Source: JBBPYA01 sp038200385
GTDB lineage: Bacteria; Actinomycetota; Actinomycetes; Mycobacteriales; Geodermatophilaceae
NCBI GenBank assembly: GCA_038200385.1
Contig: JBBPYA010000319.1
Coordinates: 1-33,293, forward strand
DNA: 33,293 nt
Direction of reading: 5' to 3'
Shown here: in pieces, positions 11,745-20,443 of the stretch
Layout of the letters: the number at the start of each line of letters is the position of its first letter
How positions within the stretch are numbered: the stretch's first letter is position 1
The notes under the pieces: generated by a model
The model's input: the letters and a program-made list of their open reading frames with translations, nothing else
Told to the model about the DNA's origin: nothing
Databases searched by the model: none
Position numbers and translations under genes: made by a program

Positions 11745-11762
11745 GTCCGCCGACGGCGTAAC
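11745..11762. promoter_or_regulatory. Putative ClgR box upstream of clgR
   Basis: The plus strand reads GTCCGCCGACGGCGTAAC. It has the CGCY-N3-RGCG core (CGC C GAC G GCG) recalled for ClgR sites, including the central A, with imperfect flanks. It lies 80-97 nt before the clgR start, between clgR and the end of pgsA, where an autoregulatory site would be expected. The rest of 11666-11822 contains a TAGCGT -10-like hexamer near the clgR start and nothing else recognisable. Confidence 0.5.
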
Positions 11763-11822
11763 GAACAACCCTCGTCCGGCCACCAGGATTCCGCGGCCGC
11801 GAGCCGACGGGGCGGACCCGGC

Positions 11823-12470
11823 TCAGTCCGGCGAGACCCGGCCGCGGCGCTCCCGGGCCAACCGCTTGCGCCGAGCCCGGTCGCTGGTCTGGCGCAACGT
11901 GACGGCCCGGGCGATGTAGTCCAGGCCGGTCACGACGGTCAGCACGAACCCCGCGGCCATCACCCACCAGCGGGCCGAGGCGAGGAACCCGCTGAGCGGC
12001 AGCACGTAGAGCCCGATGGCCACCGCCTGCACCAGCGTCTTCAGCTTCCCGCCGCGGCTGGCCGGGATCACGCCGTGCCGGATCACCCAGAACCGGAGCA
12101 GGGTGACGCCGAGCTCACGCCCGAGCATGATCACCGTCACCCACCACGGCAGCTCGGCCAGGATGGACAGCCCGACCAGTGCGGTCCCGGTCAGCGCCTT
12201 GTCCGCGATCGGGTCGGCCAGCTTGCCGAAGTTCGTGACCAGTCCCCGGCGGCGGGCGATCTCCCCGTCGAAACGGTCGGTGACCGACGCGACCGTGAAG
12301 ATCACACAGGCCAGCCAGCGGGTCCGCTCGTCGGTCCCGTCGGCGTAGAACAGGGTCGCCGCGAACAGCGGGACGAGCGCGAGCCGCAGCATGGTCAGGG
12401 CGTTGGCGGCGTTGAGCAGCCGGACGGTCTGCTGCGGAGTCGCAGCGGGGTCCGGTACGACGTTGCTCAC
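11823..12470 (-). CDS. pgsA: CDP-alcohol phosphatidyltransferase, phosphatidylglycerophosphate synthase type
   Basis: A 215-residue integral membrane enzyme joining CDP-diacylglycerol to glycerol-3-phosphate, the first committed step to phosphatidylglycerol and cardiolipin. The full catalytic motif is present: Asp65, Asp68-Gly69, Ala72-Arg73, Gly82, Asp86 and Asp90, with exact family spacing (D-x2-D-G-x2-A-R-x8-G-x3-D-x3-D). Several hydrophobic helices surround it. The GTG start overlaps the rimO stop by 4 nt (GTGA), so they are coupled. The C-terminus is strongly basic and cytosolic. Other CDP-alcohol transferases share the motif; neighbourhood (rimO, clgR, ftsK) and length favour PgsA. Confidence 0.92.
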   Translation of the reverse strand: MSNVVPDPAATPQQTVRLLNAANALTMLRLALVPLFAATLFYADGTDERTRWLACVIFTVASVTDRFDGEIARRRGLVTNFGKLADPIADKALTGTALVGLSILAELPWWVTVIMLGRELGVTLLRFWVIRHGVIPASRGGKLKTLVQAVAIGLYVLPLSGFLASARWWVMAAGFVLTVVTGLDYIARAVTLRQTSDRARRKRLARERRGRVSPD

Positions 12471-13954
12471 CCCGGCACCGTCCCACGATCGGTGCCGCCG
12501 CGCGACGCCGCTGCGGCCACCGCTACCGGCGCGGCCAGCAGGTCGACGCCCTCGCTGCCGGTGACCCGGGCCCGGACGAACTCGCCCACCCGGGCGCCGT
12601 GACCGGCCGGCAGCGTGGTCGTCCCGTCCACCTCGGGCGCCTGGTGTGCCGCGCGTCCCTCGGCCTGCCCGTCCGGGGCGACGTCCTCGACCAGGACCTC
12701 GACCAGGGAGCCGATACGGTCCTCGGCACGCTGCGCGGTGAGGCTCTCGGCCAGGGCGCTGACCCGCTCCACCCGGTCCCGGATCTCCTCCGGTCGCAGC
12801 TTGCCCTGCAGCGTGGCGGCCTCGGTGCCGTCCTCGTCGGAGTAGCCGAACACCCCGACCGCGTCCAGCCCGGCCTCGATCAGGAACTGCTCCAGTTCGC
12901 CGAGGTCGGCCTCGGTCTCCCCGGGGAACCCGACGATGACGTTGGAGCGGGCGCCCGCCTCCGGCGCCACGGCCCGGATCCGGTCCAGGAGTCCGACGAA
13001 CCGCGCCCGGGAGCCGAAGCGGCGCATCCGTCGCAGCACCGGCTCGGCGGCGTGCTGGAAGGACAGGTCGAAGTACGGCGCCACCCCGGGCGTCGAGCCG
13101 ATGGCCGCGATGAGGCCGGGGCGGAGCTCGGCCGGCTGCAGGTAGGACACCCGCACCCGCTCGATCCCGGGGACCGCCGCCAGCTCCGGCAGCAGCGTCT
13201 CGAGCAACCGCAGGTCACCGAGATCCTTGCCGTAGGACGTGGAGTTCTCGCTGACGAGGACGACCTCGCGGACGCCCTCGCCGGCCAGCCAGCGCGCCTC
13301 GGCCAGGACGTCGGCCGGGCGGCGGGACACGAAGGCACCCCGGAATGAGGGGATCGCACAGAACGTGCACCGCCGGTCGCAGCCGCTGGCCAACTTCAAC
13401 GGCGCCATCGGGCCGCCGGACAGCCGCCGTCGTAGCACCCGCGGTCCGCTGGCGGGCGCGATACCCGAGGGGAGGTCGGCCGGCGGTTCGTCGGCGGCGT
13501 GCCCCGGGACGCTCAGGCCCGCGCTGCTCCGAGCGGTCGGTGACAGGGGCAGCAGCCGCCGGCGGTCGGTCGGCACGTGCGAGCCGACCGCGTGCCCGGC
13601 CACGACCTCGTCCAGCCGGGCGCCGAGGTCGGGATAGTGGTCGAAGCCGAGCACTGCGGCTGCCTCGGGCAGCTCGGCGGCCAGCTCGGCGCCGTACCGC
13701 TCGGCCAGGCAGCCGACCGCGACGACCTTCGCTCCGGAGTCCGCCGCGGCCAGCACGGTGTCGATCGAGTCCTTCTTGGCGCTGTCGACGAACCCGCAGG
13801 TGTTCACGACGACGGCGTCGGCGGGCTCCCCGTCCGCGACCAGCGTCCAGCCCTGCCCGGTGAGCCGGCCGGCGAGTTCCTCGGAGTCCACGTCGTTGCG
13901 CGCGCACCCGAGGGTGAGCAGCGCGACACGGCGCGGGAGAGCAGGCGGCGGCAC
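12467..13954 (-). CDS. rimO: Ribosomal protein S12 methylthiotransferase RimO
   Basis: A 495-residue radical-SAM enzyme that methylthiolates an Asp of ribosomal protein S12. The N-terminal domain carries the auxiliary cluster cysteines Cys17 (TLGCARNDVDSE), Cys53 (NTCGF) and Cys82 (VGCLAE). The radical-SAM cluster motif is CDRRCTFC (Cys192, 196, 199). SEN-STSYGKDLG and GFPGETE follow. The C-terminal TRAM domain ends the protein. TLGCARNDVDSE separates RimO from the tRNA enzyme MiaB. An insert of about 40 residues before the SAM domain (roughly 130-175) is Pro/Ala-rich. The GTG start is preceded by TAGGCT (13961-13966) at 6 nt, giving a leaderless pattern; ftsK ends 41 nt upstream. Confidence 0.95.
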   Translation of the reverse strand: MPPPALPRRVALLTLGCARNDVDSEELAGRLTGQGWTLVADGEPADAVVVNTCGFVDSAKKDSIDTVLAAADSGAKVVAVGCLAERYGAELAAELPEAAAVLGFDHYPDLGARLDEVVAGHAVGSHVPTDRRRLLPLSPTARSSAGLSVPGHAADEPPADLPSGIAPASGPRVLRRRLSGGPMAPLKLASGCDRRCTFCAIPSFRGAFVSRRPADVLAEARWLAGEGVREVVLVSENSTSYGKDLGDLRLLETLLPELAAVPGIERVRVSYLQPAELRPGLIAAIGSTPGVAPYFDLSFQHAAEPVLRRMRRFGSRARFVGLLDRIRAVAPEAGARSNVIVGFPGETEADLGELEQFLIEAGLDAVGVFGYSDEDGTEAATLQGKLRPEEIRDRVERVSALAESLTAQRAEDRIGSLVEVLVEDVAPDGQAEGRAAHQAPEVDGTTTLPAGHGARVGEFVRARVTGSEGVDLLAAPVAVAAAASRGGTDRGTVPG

Positions 13955-13994
13955 GCGTGGAGCCTACCGGCGGCGCGGGACCGCGAGCCGGACG

Positions 13995-16595
13995 TCAGCT
14001 GCCGCGCAGCGAGAGCAGGACGGCGTCCAGCTCGTCCGGCTTCAGCAGCACGTCGCGTGCCTTGGACCCCTCCGACGGGCCGACGATGCCGCGGCTTTCC
14101 ATCAGGTCCATCAGCCGGCCGGCCTTGGCGAACCCGACGCGCAGCTTGCGCTGCAGCATCGACGTCGAACCGAACTGGGTGGTGATCACGAGTTCGGCGG
14201 CCTGGCACAGCTCGTCCAGGTCGCCCCCGATGTCCTCGTCGATCTCCCGCTTGGTCGACTTGCCTGCCTCGAGGACCGCCTCGCGGTACTCCGGGTCCTG
14301 CTGATCCTTGCAGAACGCCACGATCGCCTCGATCTCGGCGTCGCTGACGAAGGCACCCTGGACCCGGACCGGCTTGGCCGCCCCGATCGGCAGGAACAGC
14401 GCGTCGCCCATGCCGATCAGCTTCTCCGCGCCGGGCTGATCCAGGATGACCCGGCTGTCGGTCAGGCTGGACGTCGAGAACGCCAGCCGGCTCGGGACGT
14501 TGGCCTTGATCAACCCTGTGACGACGTCCACGCTCGGGCGCTGGGTGGCCAGCACCAGGTGGATGCCGGCCGCGCGCGCCTTCTGGGTGATCCGGACGAT
14601 GCAGTCCTCGACGTCACGGGGCGCGACCATCATCAGGTCGGCCAGCTCGTCGACGACGGTGAGGATGTACGGGTACGGCGTGTACACCCGCTCGCTGCCC
14701 GGTGGAGCGCTCAGCTGGCCGCGTTCGACCTTGCGGTTGAAGTCGTCGATGTGCCGGACGCCGGAGGCGCGCATGTCGGCGTAGCGCTGCTCCATCTCCT
14801 CGACCAGCCAGACCAGGGCGGTGGCGGCCTTCTTCGGGTCGGTGATGATCGGGGTGATCAGGTGCGGGATGCCTTCGTAGGGCGTCAACTCCACCATCTT
14901 CGGGTCGATCAGGATCATCCGCAGCTGGTCGGGTACGGCGCGCAGCAGCAGCGAGGCGAGCAGCGAGTTGATACACACCGACTTGCCGGCCCCGGTGGCG
15001 CCGGCGACGAGCAGGTGCGGCATCTTCGCGAGGTTCGCGCAGATGTAGCCGCCCTCGATGTCCTTGCCGAGCCCGACGACCAGCGGGTGGTGGTCTGCGG
15101 TGGCGACCGGCGAGCGCAGCACGTCGCCCAGGCTGACCCGCTCCCGGTCAGTGTTGGGCACCTCGATGCCGACCGCGGACTTGCCGGGGATCGGCGCCAG
15201 GATCCGGATGTTGTCGTTGGCCACGGCGTAGGCCAGATTGCGGGTCAGGTTCGTGATCTTCTCGACCTTGACCGCCGGGCCCAACTCGACCTCGTAGCGG
15301 GTGACCGTCGGCCCCCGCGTGAACCCGGTGACGGCGGCGTCCACCTCGAACTGGTCGAGCACGCTGCCGATCGCCTCGATCGTGGTGTCGTTGGCCCGGC
15401 TGCGCGGCCGGTGCGGCGTTCCCGGCCGCAGCATCGTGGGCGGCGGCAGCCGGTAGCTGCCCTCGGGGACGCTCAGCGCGAGTTGCTGGGGCAGGGTGAC
15501 CGGCGCCGGTGCCGGCTGTGCGGCGATGGATCCGGTAAGCCGCTGCGCCGCGGGCGGCGCCTCGCCGACCGGATCGACCGACGGCGCGGCGGCGGCGTCC
15601 GCATCGCCCTCGGCCCGGCTGGCCTGCCGCCGACGTGACGGTCGGCGCAACCGAAGCGCCGCCAGGGCGCGCTCCCCGCCGTCGTCCGGTGCGTCACCTG
15701 ACGGGTGCGCCGCCGGCGCGGCGGCGGGCTCCGGTCGGCGCAGCAGCCGACGCCCGAGCCCGGCCAACCGCTGCGGCACCTGGTGTACCGGGGTGGCGGT
15801 CACGACCAGCAGACCGAACAGCCCGATCAGCACGAGCAACGCGGTCCCGACGTAGACCCCGACGCCGCTCTCGAACGGGCCCGCCGCCACCGCACCGATC
15901 ACGCCGGCGGCCGCGGCGCGGCCCGCCACCGTGGTCGGCGACCCGGAGACGATGTGCGCCACGCCGAGGACGGCCAGCGTGGTGCACAGCCAGCCGATCA
16001 CCAGCCGGCCGCGCGGCGCCTGGTCCCCCGGTGTCCGCAGCAACCACACCGCGCAGAGCACGAGTACCGGTGGCAGGAACGCGACCATGCCGCCGATCGC
16101 CCAGGTGAACAGCACCCGCACCGCCGTACCGACCGGTCCGGCGCCCCCGGCCCAGACCGCCACCGAGACCACGATCGCGAGCCCGAGCAGGGCCAGCCCG
16201 ATCCCGTCCCGGCGGTGCTGGCGGTCCAGGTCCCGGGCCCCGTCCCGGGCATTCGCGGCGCCGCGCCCGACGGCGCGCACCGCCGACCCGACGGCCCGCG
16301 CGAGCAGCAACCAGAGCCCGGACACGGCCCGCCACAGCGCGCGGGCGACGACCACGAGCAGCGACGAGCGTCCCGATCGGCGCCGGGTGCCCGCGGAGCC
16401 GGGCTTGCCCGGCGCCCGACCGGCGGCCCGCGACGCGGGCTTGCCGGCCCTGCTGCTGCTGCCGCCGCCGCCGCCGGCTTTGCGGGTCGGCCCGGTCCTG
16501 GGGGCGGCCTTGCGTGCGGGGGCCCTGCGGGTCGGGGTGTTGCGGGCCGGCGGTCGGCCGGTGGACCGCGCCGACGTACTGCCCGCCCTGGTCAT
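13995..16595 (-). CDS. ftsK: DNA translocase FtsK/SpoIIIE
   Basis: An 866-residue membrane-anchored motor that pumps chromosome ends through the division septum. Order: basic Ala/Gly/Arg/Pro-rich cytosolic leader (1-125), about four membrane helices (132-265), a disordered linker, the alpha domain starting near LSVPEG, then the beta motor with Walker A GATGAGKS at 532-539, Walker B (MILIDPK and LTVVDELADLMM), and a C-terminal winged-helix gamma domain (SMLQRKLRVGFAKAGRLMD) that reads KOPS-type sequences. Length is typical for actinobacteria. The ATG at 16593-16595 has no Shine-Dalgarno sequence; TAGCCT (16603-16608) ends 7 nt before it. RNase J ends 90 nt upstream; the gap holds only this promoter-like element. 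Confidence 0.96.
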   Translation of the reverse strand: MTRAGSTSARSTGRPPARNTPTRRAPARKAAPRTGPTRKAGGGGGSSSRAGKPASRAAGRAPGKPGSAGTRRRSGRSSLLVVVARALWRAVSGLWLLLARAVGSAVRAVGRGAANARDGARDLDRQHRRDGIGLALLGLAIVVSVAVWAGGAGPVGTAVRVLFTWAIGGMVAFLPPVLVLCAVWLLRTPGDQAPRGRLVIGWLCTTLAVLGVAHIVSGSPTTVAGRAAAAGVIGAVAAGPFESGVGVYVGTALLVLIGLFGLLVVTATPVHQVPQRLAGLGRRLLRRPEPAAAPAAHPSGDAPDDGGERALAALRLRRPSRRRQASRAEGDADAAAAPSVDPVGEAPPAAQRLTGSIAAQPAPAPVTLPQQLALSVPEGSYRLPPPTMLRPGTPHRPRSRANDTTIEAIGSVLDQFEVDAAVTGFTRGPTVTRYEVELGPAVKVEKITNLTRNLAYAVANDNIRILAPIPGKSAVGIEVPNTDRERVSLGDVLRSPVATADHHPLVVGLGKDIEGGYICANLAKMPHLLVAGATGAGKSVCINSLLASLLLRAVPDQLRMILIDPKMVELTPYEGIPHLITPIITDPKKAATALVWLVEEMEQRYADMRASGVRHIDDFNRKVERGQLSAPPGSERVYTPYPYILTVVDELADLMMVAPRDVEDCIVRITQKARAAGIHLVLATQRPSVDVVTGLIKANVPSRLAFSTSSLTDSRVILDQPGAEKLIGMGDALFLPIGAAKPVRVQGAFVSDAEIEAIVAFCKDQQDPEYREAVLEAGKSTKREIDEDIGGDLDELCQAAELVITTQFGSTSMLQRKLRVGFAKAGRLMDLMESRGIVGPSEGSKARDVLLKPDELDAVLLSLRGS

Positions 16596-16685
16596 GCGTT
16601 GCAGGCTAACCGGTCACCAGCCACATCAGCCACAGCACTCTCATGCGTGTCCGAGCTGCAACCCCTGCACGCGGGGCGGCGGCCC

Positions 16686-18362
16686 TCAGACCTCGAGCAC
16701 CGTCGACACGATCATCGGCCGTCGCCGGAACGTGTCCGCGACCCACTTGCCAGCGGCCCGCCGGACCGCCTGGGCCAACCGGTGGGTGTCGGTCACGCCG
16801 TCCTCGAGCTGGCGGGCCAGCTCCTTCTCGATCAGCGGCAGCACCTCGGCGAAGGCGGCCGGGTCGTCGGTGAAACCCCGGGCCTGCACGTGCGGTTCGC
16901 GGACGACGGTCCGGGTGGAGGGCTCCACGACCACGGTGATGGCGAGGAACCCTTCCTCACCGAGCACCCGCCGATCGCGGAGGGACTCCTCCCCCACGTC
17001 GCCGACCACCGCGCCGTCGACGTACACTAGGCCGCACTCGATCCGGCCGGTGATCCGGGCCAGCCCGTCCACGAGGTCCACCACGACGCCGTCCTCGGCC
17101 AGCAGGATCCGCTCGGCCGGTACGCCGGAGGCCTCCGCGAGGCGGCCGTGGGCCCGCAGGTGCCGCCACTCGCCGTGCACCGGCATGACATTGCTCGGCC
17201 GGGTCGCGTTGAGCAGGTAGAGCAACTCCCCGGCTGGTGCGTGTCCCGACACGTGCACCGGCGCGATCCCGCCGTGCACCACCGTCGCGCCGAGCCGGGA
17301 CAGCGCGTTGATGACCCGGAAGACCGCGGACTCGTTGCCGGGCACCAGGCTCGACGCGAGGATCACCACGTCCGCGGGATCGACCCGGATCTGGTGGTGG
17401 GTGCCCTTGGCCATCCTGGACAGCGCCGACATCGGCTCGCCCTGGGAGCCGGTGCTGATCAGCACCACCCGGCCGGCCGGCATCGCGACGGCCTCGTCCA
17501 TCCCGACCATCAGGCCGGGGGGGATCCGCAGCAGCCCGAGTTCACTGGCCACCCCCATGTTGCGCACCATCGACCGGCCCACGAAGACGGCCTTGCGCCC
17601 GTGCCGCGCGGCCACGTCCAGGGCCTGCTGGACCCGGTGCACGTGGGAGGCGAAGCAGGACACGATCACCCGCTGGGTGGCGGCCCGGAACACCTCGTCG
17701 AGGACCGGTCCGATCTCGCGTTCGGCGGTGACGAAGCCGGGGATCTCGGCGTTCGTGGAATCGGTGAGCAGCAGGTCGATGCCCTCGGCCCCGAGCCGGG
17801 CGAAGCCGCCGAGGTCGGTGAGCCGCCCGTCCAGCGGCAACTGGTCCATCTTGAAGTCGCCGGTGTGCAGCACCAGCCCGGCACCGGTGCGGATCGCCAC
17901 GGCGAGCGCGTCGGGGATCGAGTGGTTGACGGCGAAGAACTCGCAGCCGAACGGGCCGAGCTGGACTACGTCGCCCTCGGCGACCACCTGGCTGACCGGC
18001 TCGATCCGGTGCTCGCGCAGCTTGGCCTCCAGCAGCGCCACGGTGAACCGGGACCCGACCACGGGCAGGTCGGCGCGCAGCCGGAGCAGGTACGGGACGG
18101 CGCCGATGTGGTCCTCGTGGCCGTGGGTGAGCACCAGCGCGACCACCTCGTCGAGGCGGTCCTCGATGTGGCTGAAGTCGGGCAGGATCAGGTCGATCCC
18201 GGGCTGGTCGTCCTCGGGGAACAGCACTCCGCAGTCGACGAGCAGCAGCGCGCCGGCGTACTCGAAGACGGTCATGTTGCGGCCGATCTCGCCGATCCCG
18301 CCAAGGGCCACCACTCGCAGGCCGCCCTTCGGCAGCTCTGGCGGCAGGCCGAACTCGGTCAT
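16686..18362 (-). CDS. rnj: Ribonuclease J (metallo-beta-lactamase/beta-CASP nuclease)
   Basis: A 558-residue RNA endonuclease and 5'-3' exonuclease of mRNA decay and rRNA processing. The metal-binding motif THGHEDHIG (His80, His82, Asp84, His85) is intact. NHSIPD, TGDFKMD and LLLTDSTNAE supply further ligands, and the beta-CASP domain carries CFASHVHR, FVGRSM, STGSQGEP and HVSGHA. The C-terminal domain follows. The ATG at 18360-18362 is chosen because the protein then begins PPELPKGGLRVVALGGIGEIGRN as homologues do; the same frame stays open far upstream through dapA but that is not coding. It lies 22 nt after dapA on the same strand with little ribosome binding signal, suggesting co-transcription, as in other actinobacteria. 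Confidence 0.95.
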   Translation of the reverse strand: MTEFGLPPELPKGGLRVVALGGIGEIGRNMTVFEYAGALLLVDCGVLFPEDDQPGIDLILPDFSHIEDRLDEVVALVLTHGHEDHIGAVPYLLRLRADLPVVGSRFTVALLEAKLREHRIEPVSQVVAEGDVVQLGPFGCEFFAVNHSIPDALAVAIRTGAGLVLHTGDFKMDQLPLDGRLTDLGGFARLGAEGIDLLLTDSTNAEIPGFVTAEREIGPVLDEVFRAATQRVIVSCFASHVHRVQQALDVAARHGRKAVFVGRSMVRNMGVASELGLLRIPPGLMVGMDEAVAMPAGRVVLISTGSQGEPMSALSRMAKGTHHQIRVDPADVVILASSLVPGNESAVFRVINALSRLGATVVHGGIAPVHVSGHAPAGELLYLLNATRPSNVMPVHGEWRHLRAHGRLAEASGVPAERILLAEDGVVVDLVDGLARITGRIECGLVYVDGAVVGDVGEESLRDRRVLGEEGFLAITVVVEPSTRTVVREPHVQARGFTDDPAAFAEVLPLIEKELARQLEDGVTDTHRLAQAVRRAAGKWVADTFRRRPMIVSTVLEV

Positions 18363-18384
18363 CGGCCAGATCGCGGCGCGCCGG

Positions 18385-19296
18385 TCACGTCGAGACCCCG
18401 GCGGCGCGCAGGTCCTCGCGCAAGGTTGCGACCTGCTCCTCCGTTGCGTCGACCAGGGGTGCGCGGACCGGGCCGCCCGGCAACCCCAGCAGGGCCAGCG
18501 CGGCCTTGGCCAGGATGACGCCCTGGGTCCGGAACAGACCGGCGTAGACCGGGAGCAACGCCCGGTGCACCGACGCCGCGTGGGCGACGTCACCCTTCTC
18601 GTGGGCGTCGAGCAGCTCTCGCAACTGGGCACCCACGACGTGGCCGACGACGCTGACGAAGCCCACCGCCCCGACCGAGAGCATCGGCAGGTTGAGCATG
18701 TCCTCGCCGGAGTAGTACGCCAGGTCGGTGCGGGCCAGCGTCCAGGACAGCTGGCCGAGGTCGCCCTTGGCGTCCTTGACCGCGACGATCCGGGGGTGCT
18801 CGGCGAGCCGGACCAGGGTGTCCACCGCCAACGCCACCCCGGTACGCGCCGGGATGTCGTAGAGCATGCAGGCCAGGTCGGTGGCGTCCGCGACGGTGCG
18901 GAAGTGCCGCAGCAGCCCCTCCTGCGGCGGCCGGTTGTAGTACGGCGTGACGACCAGCAGACCGTGCGCGCCGGCTCGCTCGGCGGCCTGCGCAAGGTGC
19001 ACGGTGTGGGCGGTGTCGTTCGTGCCTACCCCGGCGAGAACGGTGGCGCGGTCGCCGACGGCCTCGAGCACGGCGGCCAGCAGCCGCCGCTTCTCCTCAT
19101 CGGTCGTGGTCGGTGACTCCCCCGTCGTTCCGGACAGCACCAGCCCGTCGCAGCCGCCGCGGTCGACGAGGTGGGTGGCCAGCCGTTGCGCACCCTCGAC
19201 GTCGAGTTCCCCGGCCGCGGTGAACGGCGTGACCATCGCGGTGAGGACCCGCCCGAAGGGCCGGTCAGGATCGTTGCCGCCGGTGCTGCCTTCCAT
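18385..19296 (-). CDS. dapA: 4-hydroxy-tetrahydrodipicolinate synthase
   Basis: A 303-residue aldolase-type TIM barrel that condenses pyruvate with aspartate semialdehyde, the first dedicated step to lysine and diaminopimelate for the cell wall. Motifs: SGTTGES at 55-61, TPYYNRPP (Tyr119/120), LYDIPARTG with Tyr146, and Lys174 in VAVKDAKGD, which forms the Schiff base with pyruvate. Length is normal. The ATG at 19294-19296 is supported by family alignment; TATCGT (19303-19308) ends 6 nt upstream, so a leaderless message is likely, with a second promoter candidate further up. First gene of a dapA-rnj unit. Confidence 0.96.
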   Translation of the reverse strand: MEGSTGGNDPDRPFGRVLTAMVTPFTAAGELDVEGAQRLATHLVDRGGCDGLVLSGTTGESPTTTDEEKRRLLAAVLEAVGDRATVLAGVGTNDTAHTVHLAQAAERAGAHGLLVVTPYYNRPPQEGLLRHFRTVADATDLACMLYDIPARTGVALAVDTLVRLAEHPRIVAVKDAKGDLGQLSWTLARTDLAYYSGEDMLNLPMLSVGAVGFVSVVGHVVGAQLRELLDAHEKGDVAHAASVHRALLPVYAGLFRTQGVILAKAALALLGLPGGPVRAPLVDATEEQVATLREDLRAAGVST

Positions 19297-19360
19297 GGGG
19301 CCACGATACCGGCCGGGCGGGCAGTCACGGTCATGCACCGCGCCGCGAGCGGTTCGGAAA

Positions 19361-19401
19361 CGCAGCGCCCACAAATGCAGCGCCTCCAGAATGCAGAGGC
19401 C
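19361..19401. repeat. Three imperfect 15-16 bp repeats in the dapA leader
   Basis: Plus-strand units CGCAGCGCCC (19361), TGCAGCGCCT (19376) and TGCAGAGGCC (19392) recur at 15-16 bp steps and lie between the upstream promoter candidate and dapA. The rest of the 233-nt gap between dapA and thyX shows no gene or known riboswitch shape. Confidence 0.4.
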
Positions 19402-19448
19402 CCACACCGCGCCAGTCGGGGGTCCGGAGCGGGGTGGGGCGCGCAGAG

Positions 19449-19477
19449 CATATAGCCAACCACTCGGGCCGCGTCCA
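19449..19477 (-). promoter_or_regulatory. Candidate upstream dapA promoter
   Basis: On the minus strand TGGACG (19472-19477), 17-nt spacer, TATATG (19449-19454). Spacing is ideal and the -10 stands out in a GC-rich region. It points at dapA, with about 145 nt of leader before the ATG, and would be additional to the TATCGT element at 19303-19308. Confidence 0.5.
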
Positions 19478-19529
19478 GCCGGGCGGGCAGTGTGCCGGCG
19501 AGCGCCGGTGCCGGCCGCCCGCCCCGCGC

Positions 19530-20294
19530 TCAGCCCTCCGCGACGAGCGGGCTGGAGGCCACCTCGGTGCCGTCGGGCAGGGCGCTGATCTCGAAGTCGG
19601 CGAAGACGTTGGCCGCCACCCGCTGCAGCTCGCGCAGGCAGGCCACCGCACAGTCGCGGATCTCCACGTCGGCGTGTTCGGTGGCCCGCATCGCGACGAA
19701 GTGCCGCCAGGCCCGGTAGTTCCCGGTCACCACGATGCGGGTCTCGGTCGCATTCGGCAGCACCGACCGCGCCGCCTGCCGGGCCTGCTTACGGCGCAGG
19801 GTGGCGTTCTCCACGTCGGCGAAGCGCTTCTCCAGGCCCTCGAGCAACTCGGTGTAGGCGACCTGGGCCGAGCGGGCCGCGGCGACGAACTTCTCGTGCA
19901 GCTCCGGGTCGTCGGCGATCACGGCCGGCTCGACCATGGCCGCGTCCCGCTCGGGGACGTAGCGCTGGGACAGCTGGCTGAACGAGAAGTGCCGGTGCCG
20001 GATCAGCTCGTGGGTCAGCGAGCGGGACACCCCGGTGAGGTACATCGTCACGGTGCCGTGCTCGAGCACCGACAGGTGGCCGACGTCGAGGATGTGCCGG
20101 AGGTAGCCGGCGTTGCTCGCCGTCGCCGGGTTGGGCTTGGTCCAGGACTGATAGCAGGCCCGCCCGGCGAACTCGGCCAGCGCCTGCCCGCCGTCGGCAT
20201 CGGTGTCCCACGGCACGTCCGCCGGTGGGCTGAACTGGGTCTGGGCGATGACCTGCACCCGGAAGGGCGGCCAGTGCGGTGCGGCGATGTCCAC
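19530..20294 (-). CDS. thyX: Flavin-dependent thymidylate synthase ThyX
   Basis: A 254-residue FAD enzyme that methylates dUMP to dTMP using methylenetetrahydrofolate and NADPH. The ThyX signature RHR-x7-S is exact: Arg99-His100-Arg101 and Ser109 (RHRHFSFSQLSQRY). FAGRACYQSW, LRHILDVGHLSVLEH and NYRAWRHFVAMR are also diagnostic. I start at GTG 20294, which has GGAG 6 nt upstream (20301-20304 on the minus strand) and gives a length close to the mycobacterial enzyme; the frame is also open to a GTG at 20384, adding 30 Pro/Gly-rich residues with poorer codon bias and no ribosome binding site. It lies upstream of dapA on the same strand, as in mycobacteria. It is divergent from the ribbon-helix-helix operon. 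Confidence 0.95.
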   Translation of the reverse strand: MDIAAPHWPPFRVQVIAQTQFSPPADVPWDTDADGGQALAEFAGRACYQSWTKPNPATASNAGYLRHILDVGHLSVLEHGTVTMYLTGVSRSLTHELIRHRHFSFSQLSQRYVPERDAAMVEPAVIADDPELHEKFVAAARSAQVAYTELLEGLEKRFADVENATLRRKQARQAARSVLPNATETRIVVTGNYRAWRHFVAMRATEHADVEIRDCAVACLRELQRVAANVFADFEISALPDGTEVASSPLVAEG

Positions 20295-20389
20295 GGCGAA
20301 CTCCGTCGAAGCGTTGCTGCCGCCACCGGGGCGCGGCGGTGCAGCGACTGTACCGACCGGCTCCGGCCCGGGGGGAGCGGACACGCGAC

Positions 20390-20407
20390 GCCTCTGGCGC
20401 CAGGGGC
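20390..20407. repeat. Near-perfect 18-bp palindrome between thyX and the RHH operon
   Basis: GCCTCTGGCGCCAGGGGC pairs with itself at all but one position per arm. It is about 96 nt before the preferred thyX start and just outside the longer alternative frame. Directly next to it, 20407-20414 on the minus strand is TGACGTCG, close to the TGAYGTCA elements at the RHH promoter. It could be an operator or an RNA hairpin in the thyX leader. Confidence 0.4.
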
Positions 20408-20443
20408 GACGTCACGATGCCCCGAATCGACATCGGATAGGGC

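Noticed and set aside
16686..18995. RNase J with a 211-residue N-terminal extension
   Set aside because: The extension is dapA read in another frame; homology starts at 18362.
19297..19529. A lysine riboswitch before dapA
   Set aside because: No long multi-helix structure or conserved core could be recognised; only short repeats and promoter-like elements.
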